49,462 nt of DNA from Clostridia bacterium (GTDB lineage: Bacteria; Bacillota; Clostridia; Oscillospirales; CAG-272), in contig JAFUPC010000035.1 in assembly GCA_017481495.1 (NCBI GenBank), forward strand, positions 1 through 49,462, written 5' to 3'. The position numbers were made by a program, and so were the translations under genes. Of this stretch, positions 7,427-14,518 are shown piece after piece. Below the pieces are notes generated by a model that worked only from the letters and a program-made list of their open reading frames with translations, was not told the origin of the DNA and searched no databases. Each line of letters starts with the position of its first letter. Within the stretch, counting starts at the first letter, position 1.

Positions 7427-8566
7427 TTACCACCTTGCTAAATTGGACAGAATTGCATCAACGTCCTCCGCCGTCACAGGACGGGGATTTGTTGCGGTGC
7501 AGGCATCCTTGAGTGCCGCTTCGATCATCAGCGGCTTCACTTCCTCATACGCTTCCTTCGTCACGCCGGCGTCCTTTAAGGTCATCGGCGTTTCGGTCAT
7601 CTTCAGCATATAGTTGAGATGACGGACGAGGGCAAGCACCAGCGCGTTTGTGTCGTCACCGGACAGACCGATGCGGCGTGCGACGTGTGCGATGCGCAGA
7701 GAGGCTTTCGTTTCGGTCTTTGCACCGAAATTGGCACAGAGATCCGCGTTGTAGCGGACAACGTGCGGGAGAAGCATTGCGTTTGCTCTGCCGTGCGGAA
7801 TGTGGAACCGTGCGCCGAGCTGATGCGCGATGCCGTGGTTGATGCCCAGCGACACCGCGTTGAACGCCATGCCGGCAAGACACGATGCGGTGTGCATCTT
7901 CTCGCGTGCTTCGATGTCCTGTCCGTCGGTGTACGCCTTCGGCAGGTATGCAAACGCCAGCTCCAGCGCCTTTTCCGCAAGTGCATCGGAATAATCGTTT
8001 GCGTTTGTGGAAATGTACGCTTCCAGCGCGTGCGTGATCACGTCAAAGCCGGTGTCGGCGGTGATGCGCGGCGGTGCGGAAACGACGAGTGACGGATCCA
8101 TGATGGCATAATCGGGGAGCAGATCGTCATCGACCAGGGGGTACTTGACCCCTTTCTGCCGGTCGGTGATGACCGCAAAACTCGTGACCTCAGAGCCGGT
8201 GCCGCTGGTGGTCGGGATTGCAACAAGGGAGATGTTGTCCTTTGCACCGGAGCGCTTCGCCATGAGGATGGTCGCTTTCGCGGCATCAATGGACGAGCCG
8301 CCGCCCAGCGCGACAACGACATCCGCATCCGCTTCCAGAAGGAACGCCATACCGTCGGCGATCAGCTCAATCGGAGGATCGGGCTTAATTTCGCCGAAGA
8401 TCTTGACGGACTTACAGCCGGACAGGAACTTCGCAATGCGGTCTGCGGCGCCGGATTTTACCATGAATGCGTCGGTGAAGATGACAGCATTGCCGGAAAA
8501 CGTGCCGAGCACATCCATCGCATCGTTACCGGAGCAGACCTTTGTTTTAATGTAAAATTTCTGCAT
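7427..8566 (-). CDS. Iron-containing alcohol dehydrogenase, PduQ-like
   Basis: 379 residues, the usual length of group III alcohol dehydrogenases. It has the NAD-binding GGGSSIDAAK (residues 88-97) and the metal ligands Asp175, His179, His244 and His258 in the expected spacing (DTGFDVITHALEAYIS; GINHGIAHQLG; HIPHG). In propanediol microcompartments such enzymes reduce propionaldehyde to propanol and regenerate NAD+ inside the shell; the same family also contains lactaldehyde reductase. No encapsulation peptide is obvious. It is the last gene of the operon, separated from the PduT-like gene by about 200 nt of hairpin-rich spacer, which may lower or uncouple its expression. Confidence 0.85.
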   Translation of the reverse strand: MQKFYIKTKVCSGNDAMDVLGTFSGNAVIFTDAFMVKSGAADRIAKFLSGCKSVKIFGEIKPDPPIELIADGMAFLLEADADVVVALGGGSSIDAAKATILMAKRSGAKDNISLVAIPTTSGTGSEVTSFAVITDRQKGVKYPLVDDDLLPDYAIMDPSLVVSAPPRITADTGFDVITHALEAYISTNANDYSDALAEKALELAFAYLPKAYTDGQDIEAREKMHTASCLAGMAFNAVSLGINHGIAHQLGARFHIPHGRANAMLLPHVVRYNADLCANFGAKTETKASLRIAHVARRIGLSGDDTNALVLALVRHLNYMLKMTETPMTLKDAGVTKEAYEEVKPLMIEAALKDACTATNPRPVTAEDVDAILSNLARW

Positions 8567-8602
8567 ATCGGTTTTTCACAACCTTATGTTCTTTATAATA
8601 TG

Positions 8603-8767
8603 CCAATTGTAAAATTGGTTTCCTTTCACCGCCCAACGGGCGGTATATAATAAATGCGTCGCACGGACGGGTCTCCCGGCCGTAAAGACTCCTTCAAAGC
8701 GACCACCGGGAGCCATCGGGCTGCGTCAGCTCGATGAACCCGATTGCAAAACGATGTTTTGCAATCG
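8603..8767 (-). repeat. Hairpin-rich spacer inside the BMC operon
   Basis: Read on the minus strand: a perfect 12-bp hairpin with a 3-nt loop (8741-8767) right after the PduT-like stop, then a CTCCCGG/CCGGGAG pair (8673-8679 with 8706-8712), a 7-bp hairpin ACCGCCC-AAC-GGGCGGT (8628-8644), and a 6-bp hairpin CCAATT/AATTGG (8603-8618). No gene fits here. It may be a small dispersed element or an RNA processing/stability region. Confidence 0.7.
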
Positions 8768-8771
8768 CTTT

Positions 8772-9320
8772 TTAAAGAATATTGTCCCAGAGTCTCTTGT
8801 CGGGATTCGGGATGACGGCGCTGTCAAGCATCATGCCGTCTTCCGCTGCGGTCTGTTCTGCGCGCTCAATAGCGGCGGTCACAGCGGCAACATCACCGGT
8901 GAGGAGCAGGTAGGACTTTCCGCACATACCGCGTGCAAGACGGAGCTCGATCAGGTTGACCATAGAGGTCTTCGCCGCAGCGTCTGCCGCAACGATGGCA
9001 GCTGCCGCGTTGAACGTCTCCATGACGCCAAGTGCCTTGACGTCGCCGATTTCGGATGCACCGTAGATGGCGGGGAAGATGTTCTCGTGCGGGTTGCCGA
9101 GGACGAAGGAACCGATGACCTTCTGACCGTAAGAGGTCTTTGCCGCGTCAACGGATGCCTTGACGGCACTCAGATCGCCTGTGATCAGGATGATATATTT
9201 ACCGGGGCAAACGGGTGAACTTTCGAGAATTTCGACCTCTGCGGTTTTCAGCATCAGATCCGCTGCCTGCATACCGGTCGAGATGGTCTGACATTCAACC
9301 ATGCCGATTGCTTTACTCAT
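8772..9320 (-). CDS. pduT: BMC trimeric shell protein with Fe-S pore, PduT-like
   Basis: 182 residues made of two tandem BMC domains (starting MSKAIGMVECQTISTGMQAAD and, near residue 95, ALGVMETFNAAAAIVAADAA). Cys38 in SSPVCPGKYI matches the cysteine by which three PduT subunits hold a [4Fe-4S] cluster in the central pore. The protein is thought to pass electrons across the shell, working with PduS, whose gene is immediately upstream. Length and motif agree well with Salmonella PduT. The stop is followed at once by a perfect 12-bp hairpin. Confidence 0.88.
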   Translation of the reverse strand: MSKAIGMVECQTISTGMQAADLMLKTAEVEILESSPVCPGKYIILITGDLSAVKASVDAAKTSYGQKVIGSFVLGNPHENIFPAIYGASEIGDVKALGVMETFNAAAAIVAADAAAKTSMVNLIELRLARGMCGKSYLLLTGDVAAVTAAIERAEQTAAEDGMMLDSAVIPNPDKRLWDNIL

Positions 9321-9349
9321 TGATATAAACCTCGTTTCTTTATGCTGAA

Positions 9350-10678
9350 TTACGCGCGGATGACGACATACTTGTCAGCCACTTCCGCAACCGTACCGGA
9401 GATGGATGCGTGGATGGGCATCGAGAGCTTGCCCTCTGCCGCCGTACCGATGACGTCACCCACCTTGACCGTGTCGCCGACCTTGACCGAAGGAGAAGCC
9501 GGAACGCCGATGGACTGACCCATCATGACCTTGACGGATGCCGGTGTGACATCCTTGTCCGCGATCAGCGCGGGCTTGTCGTAGGGGGTCAGACCGAGAC
9601 GCGCGGTCAGGCGGTCAACGGGAACCATACGGCCGGAGCGGTTTTCGTTGACGGGACCCATTTCGACGTTCGGATCGGGCTTGATGCCGTTGGCACGGAG
9701 ACCGTTCTTGTATTCGCCGATGAGGGTTCTGGGGGACAGGTTCTGGCTGCAGGCGTACATTTCGCACAGACCGCACTGCGAGCAGTACATCGTGTTCATG
9801 AACGGCGCGAGATCCTTGGTCACGCCGGAAGTAGCACTTCTCATGAAGAGATGCGGTTCGATCGGATGACCGAGCAGGTGACGGGAGCAGAGATCGGTAC
9901 ACATCCGGCACTGGCAGCAAGCCGCCATCGCACGCTTCATGTCGATCTTGATCTTGGAGGTCTTCTTGCGGATGACGAAGTGATCTGCCGGAAGCACGAT
10001 GATGGCGCTGGAGGTCTTGGTCACAACGTCGGACTCGGAAACGATACGTCCGGTCATCGGGCCGCCGCCGACCAGCTTGTAATCCTTGACGGTTGCACCG
10101 CCGGCAAGCGCGATGAGTTCCCCGTAGGTCGTACCGAGCGGCGCCTTGAGGGTGACGGGAGAAGCAACTTCACCTGTGATGGTGATGTACTTGTAGGTCA
10201 CGGGAGCCGATTCGTTCAGCGCACGGTAGATGTTGTAAACGGTCTCGACGTTGAACACGGTGACACCGACGGTGATCGGCAGGGCACCGGGACGGACAAC
10301 GCGGCCCGTGGTTTCGTAAATGGTAACGACTTCGTCGCCCGCCGGATAAACCTCGGGGAGAAGTCCGATTCTGGCTTTCGGGTAGTTCGCAATGACCGCC
10401 TGGACAGCCGCAACCGCTTCCTTGTAGTGCGGCTTGACAGCGATGATGATGCTCTGCGCATCGACCGCATCCGCGATCACGGTGAGCGTTTCCAGAATTT
10501 CCTTTGCGTACTTTGCCAGAACCTGTCTGTGCAGCTTGAGCAGGGGCTCACACTCCGCACAGTTCAGAATGATGGTGTCTGCCGCGGCGTTCAGCTTTGC
10601 GTAGGAGGGAAATCCCGCGCCGCCCGCGCCTGCCACACCGGCATTCTGCATAAGGCTTGAAAGTTCAGTTAAATTCAT
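9350..10678 (-). CDS. pduS: PduS-like Fe-S flavoprotein (RnfC-type)
   Basis: 442 residues. The N-terminal Gly-rich loop GVAGAGGAGFPSYAKL and Complex I 51-kDa/RnfC-like fold lead to two [4Fe-4S] motifs: Cys254/255-Cys257-Cys260-Cys264 and Cys299-Cys302-Cys305-Cys310. The C-terminus has a barrel-sandwich domain (VKVGDTVKVGDVIG). In Pdu compartments PduS is an NADH-oxidising flavin protein that pairs with PduT to move electrons through the shell. Here it lies between the pentamer and PduT genes. With no cobalamin enzyme in this locus, its role is more likely redox balance than cobalamin reduction. Confidence 0.88.
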   Translation of the reverse strand: MNLTELSSLMQNAGVAGAGGAGFPSYAKLNAAADTIILNCAECEPLLKLHRQVLAKYAKEILETLTVIADAVDAQSIIIAVKPHYKEAVAAVQAVIANYPKARIGLLPEVYPAGDEVVTIYETTGRVVRPGALPITVGVTVFNVETVYNIYRALNESAPVTYKYITITGEVASPVTLKAPLGTTYGELIALAGGATVKDYKLVGGGPMTGRIVSESDVVTKTSSAIIVLPADHFVIRKKTSKIKIDMKRAMAACCQCRMCTDLCSRHLLGHPIEPHLFMRSATSGVTKDLAPFMNTMYCSQCGLCEMYACSQNLSPRTLIGEYKNGLRANGIKPDPNVEMGPVNENRSGRMVPVDRLTARLGLTPYDKPALIADKDVTPASVKVMMGQSIGVPASPSVKVGDTVKVGDVIGTAAEGKLSMPIHASISGTVAEVADKYVVIRA

Positions 10679-10681
10679 TCT

Positions 10682-10957
10682 TTATTTCTCCAATATTGTG
10701 CCATCGTCTATGATACCGACCACAGCGGCATCGCACGGTGCATCCTGACGGTCGCAGGCAAGTCTTGCCGCACTTCCGCGAGCTACCATGACGATGTCAC
10801 CGATCCCGGCACCGATTACGTCAACGGCAACGAATCTGTCGCCCTCCTCACCGTTCTGCATGGTTCTGACCGGTTCAATGATCAGAAACTTGGAGCCGAT
10901 GAGCTTTTCATTTTTGCGTGTGGCGACTACACTGCCGGTAACTTTTCCGATAATCAT
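10682..10957 (-). CDS. BMC pentameric vertex protein, PduN/EutN-like
   Basis: 91 residues with the EutN/CcmL signature: MIIGKVTGSVVATRKNEKL at the start, the central DVIGAGIGDIVMVARGSAAR, and CDAAVVGIIDDGTI near the end. These proteins form pentamers that cap the vertices of the polyhedral shell. The stop is 3 bp before the PduS start and the ATG lies 3 bp after the stop of the extended BMC-H gene, so it is tightly packed in the operon. It is the only pentamer gene in the locus. Confidence 0.9.
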   Translation of the reverse strand: MIIGKVTGSVVATRKNEKLIGSKFLIIEPVRTMQNGEEGDRFVAVDVIGAGIGDIVMVARGSAARLACDRQDAPCDAAVVGIIDDGTILEK

Positions 10958-10960
10958 AAA

Positions 10961-11464
10961 TTACTTGAGGATGGGGAGAATCTTTTCCACATCGTCGTGA
11001 GGACGCGGGATGACATGGGTTGCGATGACTTCGCCGAGACGTTCTGCGGAAGAAGCGCCAGCTTCCACTGCGGACTTGACCGCGCCGACGTCGCCGCGGA
11101 CCATGACGGATACGAGACCGGAACCGATCTTTTCGGTGCCGACGAGTTCAACGTTTGCTGCCTTGAGCATTGCGTCTGCTGCTTCGATTGCTGCAACAAG
11201 ACCTCTGGTTTCGATCATACCAAGTGCCTGATTTGTCATTTTCTTTACCTCCGTATTTGCGGGTTTATTGTTGTTTTCCGCGGGGACTTCCACTGCCACT
11301 GCTGCGGTCGGTGCTGTCTTTTCCGCGGGTGCCGCAGGACTGTTTTCTGCGGTCTTTGCAGATTCCGTTGCTGGAACCGATGCGCGTTCCTCTTTGGCGG
11401 CGGTGGTTCTGCGTTTTCTGGTCACGGGCTTCTTTGCCGGGGTTTTATCATTTGCTTCTGCCAT
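10961..11464 (-). CDS. PduA-like BMC-H shell protein with 75-residue basic N-terminal extension
   Basis: 167 residues. Residues 76-167 are a standard BMC-H domain ([24 protein letters not shown] in part; pore segment [20 protein letters not shown]) very close to Salmonella PduA/PduJ. Residues 1-75 are low-complexity, Lys/Arg-rich at first (KKPVTRKRR) and then Ala/Pro/Glu-rich, so probably disordered. The long start has GGGAG 6 nt upstream. The internal Met76 has GGAGG 8 nt upstream, so two products from one gene are likely. The domain is nearly a copy of the 91-residue BMC-H encoded at 11910-12185. The extension could face the lumen or cytosol and bind cargo. Confidence 0.85.
   Translation of the reverse strand: MAEANDKTPAKKPVTRKRRTTAAKEERASVPATESAKTAENSPAAPAEKTAPTAAVAVEVPAENNNKPANTEVKKMTNQALGMIETRGLVAAIEAADAMLKAANVELVGTEKIGSGLVSVMVRGDVGAVKSAVEAGASSAERLGEVIATHVIPRPHDDVEKILPILK
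11237..11252 (-). promoter_or_regulatory. Internal ribosome binding site and second start in the BMC-H gene
   Basis: On the minus strand GGAGG (11248-11252), an 8-nt spacer and ATG (11237-11239) lie in frame at codon 76. The spacing and strength equal those of ordinary starts in this operon. Use of it would release the 92-residue canonical shell protein. Confidence 0.75.
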
Positions 11465-11484
11465 AATAATCTCCCTTTTGCCCG

Positions 11485-11778
11485 TTATTCAATGTTGTGA
11501 TTCTTTGCGCTGAATGCGAGGATGCGTTTCGTTTCCTCGTGGGGGCTGGCGATGACCGCCGATGCGCAGGGCTTGACGATGCAGGAGGCGTTTGCCGCCG
11601 CGACCGCCGCCGTGACATCGGATACATCACCGGTAACAACGACTGTGACGAGACGTCCGCCGAGCTTCTTTTCCCACGTGACGAGGGTGACATTCGCCGC
11701 CTTGCACATGATGTCGAGCGCATCAATGGCGGCGACCGAGCCGGATACCTCGATTAAGCCGATGGCTTTGATGTTCAT
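11485..11778 (-). CDS. BMC-H shell protein
   Basis: 97 residues from [25 protein letters not shown] chose this start because AAAGGA lies just upstream and the sequence then aligns with the BMC-H fold from its first strand; the open frame itself runs to 11832. The pore segment is [24 protein letters not shown], differing from the PduA-like KIGSG, so the pore should have different selectivity. Cys-containing [25 protein letters not shown] forms the C-terminal part. It sits between the extended and standard PduA-like genes and forms hexameric facets. Confidence 0.85.
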   Translation of the reverse strand: MNIKAIGLIEVSGSVAAIDALDIMCKAANVTLVTWEKKLGGRLVTVVVTGDVSDVTAAVAAANASCIVKPCASAVIASPHEETKRILAFSAKNHNIE

Positions 11779-11860
11779 GGGACATTCGTCCTTTCTGTGG
11801 ATGAAGATTCGTTCCGTTTCGCGGCAGGACACATCATGTATTTTGCACTGCCGCGGGGAG

Positions 11861-11908
11861 GTTTCAACCGACGGTTGAAACTTTTAATTTTGGCTGAAAG
11901 CCAAAATT
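11861..11908 (-). repeat. Two perfect hairpins between BMC-H genes
   Basis: GTTTCAACCG-A-CGGTTGAAAC (11861-11881) and AATTTTGGC-TGAAA-GCCAAAATT (11886-11908) lie directly after the stop of the BMC-H gene at 11910. They have no long T-tract in the direction of transcription, so RNA stabilisation or processing is more likely than full termination. Confidence 0.8.
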
Positions 11909-11909
11909 G

Positions 11910-12185
11910 TTAGATAGACGGAAGGATCTTCTCGACATCGCCGTGCGGACGCGGGATGACGTGCGTTGCGATGACTTCGCCGAGACGCTCTGCTGCTGCG
12001 GAGCCTGCTTCGACAGCTGCCTTGACTGCACCGACGTCGCCGCGGACCATGACGGATACGAGACCGGAACCGATCTTTTCGGTGCCGACGAGCGTAACTT
12101 CTGCTGCCTTGACCATTGCGTCTGCTGCTTCAACTGCTGCGGTGAGACCTCTGGTCTCGATCATGCCTAATGCTTCCTGTGCCAT
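11910..12185 (-). CDS. BMC-H shell protein, PduA/PduJ-like
   Basis: 91 residues, the canonical BMC-H length. It starts [24 protein letters not shown] and has the pore region [23 protein letters not shown], which matches PduA and PduJ, whose pore admits 1,2-propanediol while slowing aldehyde escape. It forms hexagonal shell facets. It differs only modestly from residues 76-167 of the extended BMC-H at 10961, indicating recent duplication. A good ribosome binding site precedes the ATG. Two perfect hairpins follow the stop. Confidence 0.92.
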   Translation of the reverse strand: MAQEALGMIETRGLTAAVEAADAMVKAAEVTLVGTEKIGSGLVSVMVRGDVGAVKAAVEAGSAAAERLGEVIATHVIPRPHGDVEKILPSI

Positions 12186-12225
12186 GTTATAGTTTCCTCC
12201 GAAATGTTTCTTTTATCGTGATTTT

Positions 12226-12549
12226 TTACTTCTTTTTCGGCTTGTCAAAGCCGGTGATGGTGAGCATCTTCTGCGTACCCTCCTCGGGGCGCGGAATGAT
12301 GTGGCTGGCAACAACGCCCGACACACCGTTTGCCGCGGTCTTTGCCGCTTCCATTGCCGCTTCGACCGCCGCGATATCGCCGCGGAATTTCACGACAACG
12401 ATCAGCGGAACGGACAGCGTCTCCGGATGGGAGGGTTTGTTTTTATCGAAGTTTTCGACCGTGACGTCAGCCGCTTTGCAGCCTGCGTCACACGCGACGA
12501 ACGCCGCGACGAGACCGTAAACTTCGAGAATGCCGACTGCCTGTGCCAT
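12226..12549 (-). CDS. BMC-H shell protein with pore-loop insertion
   Basis: 107 residues beginning MAQAVGILEVYGLVAAFVACDAG. The second strand region is lengthened (NFDKNKPSHPETLSVPLIVVVKF), followed by RGDIAAVEAAMEAAKTAANGV and a Lys-rich tail (GFDKPKKK). The insertion lies next to the hexamer interface or pore edge, so this paralogue probably has a special position in the shell. Similar proteins occur in glycyl-radical-enzyme microcompartments. It is separated from the upstream zinc dehydrogenase gene by 157 nt filled with hairpins. Confidence 0.85.
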   Translation of the reverse strand: MAQAVGILEVYGLVAAFVACDAGCKAADVTVENFDKNKPSHPETLSVPLIVVVKFRGDIAAVEAAMEAAKTAANGVSGVVASHIIPRPEEGTQKMLTITGFDKPKKK

Positions 12550-12578
12550 AGATGGGTAATCTCCTTATTAAAAGGTGT

Positions 12579-12718
12579 AATCTCTTACCGGTAAATTGAG
12601 CGAAGCGTCATTTACGATGCCGGAGTTTTTTCCGGTTTTGCGAAAGCAAAATTGATGATGAAATCATCAAAGGAAAAAATCTCGTACCAGTAAATTAAGC
12701 GAAGCTTAATTTACGATG
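12579..12718 (-). repeat. Duplicated 41-bp hairpin element with three hairpins between
   Basis: Copies at 12579-12619 and 12678-12718 match at 36 of 41 positions. The second copy holds a perfect 11-bp hairpin (12690-12714) whose arm contains the stop codon of the zinc dehydrogenase gene. Between them lie CCGGA/TCCGG, TTTTGC-GAAA-GCAAAA and GATGAT/ATCATC hairpins. Confidence 0.85.
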
Positions 12719-13941
12719 GCGATCTTGAGGCCTTCCTGCTTGAGGTTGACTTCGAGTGCCTTGTTGATTTCGTCCAGCGGGAACTTGTGGGTGATCAGCT
12801 TCTTCATCGGAAGACCGATCGCCTGGGAGCGCTTCAGGAAATCAAACGTAGTCGCGTAGTCGCGCAGGGTGTAGACCCAGGAACCGACCGTGGTAATTTC
12901 CTTGGAGCAGATGTCAAAGTGCGGGTTGATGGTTGCATCGCCGCCGTTGATGAAGAAGCCCAGCTCGCACAGACCGCCACCGTTACGGATGAACTTGTAG
13001 ATGTTGGAGTGCGCGGCGGGAGAACCGGTACACTGGAATGCGAAGTCTGCGAGATAGCCGCCGAACGCATCCTTGACGTGGTTGGTAAGATCCTCGATGC
13101 CGTTGGTATCCTTGAAGTTGACGGACTTGTCCGCACCCATTTCCTTTGCGAAAGCAAGGCGCTGTGCGTTGCCGTCAACCGCGACGATGTTTTCAATGCC
13201 CATCGTGCGGAGCACTGCGATACAGATCAGACCGATGGGGCCGCATCCCTGTACCACAACGCGGGAGTTGAAGCGGAGAATGCCGGTCGTCTTTGCGCGC
13301 TCGACTGCGTGGATCAGAACGGCACACGGCTCGATGAGGATACGGGAATCGAGATCGAGGTCGGAGACGTTGAACACGGTGGAGCCGCCGCGGACGAGAA
13401 TGTAATCCGCAAACCAGCCGTTCAGATGGATGTCGTCATCGGGGAGCAGACCGTAGACATCTGCACCGCCGACGTTCTGCTTGTTTAAGTCGAACATCGT
13501 GATGTCGGGGTTGTCCTTGAAGATCATGCAGGTAACGACCTTGTCGCCGATCGCAAGCGGTTTGCCTGCGGAGTCCTTTGCGACATTCTTACCCATCTTG
13601 ACGATCTCACCGGTACCCTCGTGACCGAGTGCAACGGGGATCAGACCGAACGGGTCGCGCTTGAATTCGTGTGCGTCGGTACCGCAGACACCGCAGCCTT
13701 CAACTTTGACGAGAATGTCGTCATCGCCGACGGGGGGCATCGGGTATTCCTTAACCACGAACTTTTCGGGTTCGACGAGCATTGCGACGTGTGCCTTGTC
13801 CGGGATCGCGCCGCCTGCGGTCTTGCCCGCGGAGATCTTTACCGCCGGAACGGTGGTCGCCTTTGCGGCAGACTCGTCACCGATCATGTCGGCAAGAACC
13901 TTCTTGACAATTTCTTCAATATTCTGAGATTTGTAATCCAT
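12706..13941 (-). CDS. Zinc-type (MDR) dehydrogenase with encapsulation-peptide-like N-terminus
   Basis: 411 residues. Residues 8-21 (IEEIVKKVLADMIG) form an amphipathic helix followed by an Ala/Pro/Gly-rich linker to about 48, the hallmark of cargo sent into microcompartments. The rest is a medium-chain dehydrogenase: catalytic-zinc Cys86 (CGVCGTD), His107-Glu108 (GHEGTG), Cys in IEPCAV, and the NAD-binding VVVQGCGPIGL. The cysteine ladder that binds the structural zinc is missing; DKVVTCMIFKDNPDITMF takes its place. Candidate reactions are lactaldehyde to 1,2-propanediol or aldehyde to alcohol with NAD(P)H. It occupies the position where many such loci carry a CoA-acylating aldehyde dehydrogenase. 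Confidence 0.8.
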   Translation of the reverse strand: MDYKSQNIEEIVKKVLADMIGDESAAKATTVPAVKISAGKTAGGAIPDKAHVAMLVEPEKFVVKEYPMPPVGDDDILVKVEGCGVCGTDAHEFKRDPFGLIPVALGHEGTGEIVKMGKNVAKDSAGKPLAIGDKVVTCMIFKDNPDITMFDLNKQNVGGADVYGLLPDDDIHLNGWFADYILVRGGSTVFNVSDLDLDSRILIEPCAVLIHAVERAKTTGILRFNSRVVVQGCGPIGLICIAVLRTMGIENIVAVDGNAQRLAFAKEMGADKSVNFKDTNGIEDLTNHVKDAFGGYLADFAFQCTGSPAAHSNIYKFIRNGGGLCELGFFINGGDATINPHFDICSKEITTVGSWVYTLRDYATTFDFLKRSQAIGLPMKKLITHKFPLDEINKALEVNLKQEGLKIAIVN

Positions 13942-13975
13942 TTCTGTTTGTATCCTTTCCGGGTGGAAAAAGGGT

Positions 13976-14470
13976 TTATGCGTGCTTCACAAGCGATGCA
14001 AACGCGTTTGCGCCGAATGCCGCCAGATGCGCATCCTGCTCCTCCGAGCCGCCGGAGACACCGAGACCGCCGATGACACGACTCCCCACTTTCAGCGGTT
14101 CGCCGCCGCCGAAGATGACGATGTGGCAGTCGTTGGTGAACTGGATGCCGTAGAGGGAGCCGCCGGGCTGGGCAAGCGGTTTCAGATCCATCGTTGACAT
14201 TTTCAGCGCAACGACGGTGAACGCTTTCTGCAGTGCGACGTCATAGCTTGCGATGTACGCATCCTCCATCACATGAACGAGCACCGGGCGCGCGGCACGG
14301 TCGGAAAGTGCGACAACGGCATTGACACCGATGCGCTTCGCTTCCGCCTCCACCGCTTCCGCGACCTGCTTGGCAAGCGGAAGCACCATGTTGTCGGGTA
14401 CGCTGTCTGCATCTGCACGGGCACGGGCGAGCTCTTCACGGATGAGGGTTTCGAGTGTTTGGTTGTTCAT
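13976..14470 (-). CDS. GlcG/HbpS-family (DUF336) protein
   Basis: 164 residues with the heme-binding GlcG/HbpS fold: LPLAKQVAEAVEAEAKRIGVNAVVALSD, AYIASYDVALQKAFTVVAL, SLYGIQFTNDCHIVIFGGGEPLKV, GGLGVSGGSEEQDAHLA. The same domain forms the C-terminal half of PduO, and stand-alone versions are common in microcompartment loci, where they may bind heme or cobalamin or help redox homeostasis; the exact role is unsettled. The first 25 residues (TLETLIREELARARAD) form a helix that could contact the shell. It lies between the aldolase and zinc dehydrogenase genes. Confidence 0.8.
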   Translation of the reverse strand: MNNQTLETLIREELARARADADSVPDNMVLPLAKQVAEAVEAEAKRIGVNAVVALSDRAARPVLVHVMEDAYIASYDVALQKAFTVVALKMSTMDLKPLAQPGGSLYGIQFTNDCHIVIFGGGEPLKVGSRVIGGLGVSGGSEEQDAHLAAFGANAFASLVKHA

Positions 14471-14518
14471 AAAGCGTTCCTTATGGGATAAGGAGGTTTG
14501 ATGATGTTGCTTAAAAAA

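Noticed and set aside
8720..8750. A GGTTCATC-like segment that looked like a tRNA T-loop
   Set aside because: No acceptor, D or anticodon stems can be built around it.
11485..11832. Longer start for the middle BMC-H (115 residues)
   Set aside because: The extra 18 residues (MSCRETERIFIHRKDECP) do not fit the fold, and AAAGGA is placed for the Met at 11778.
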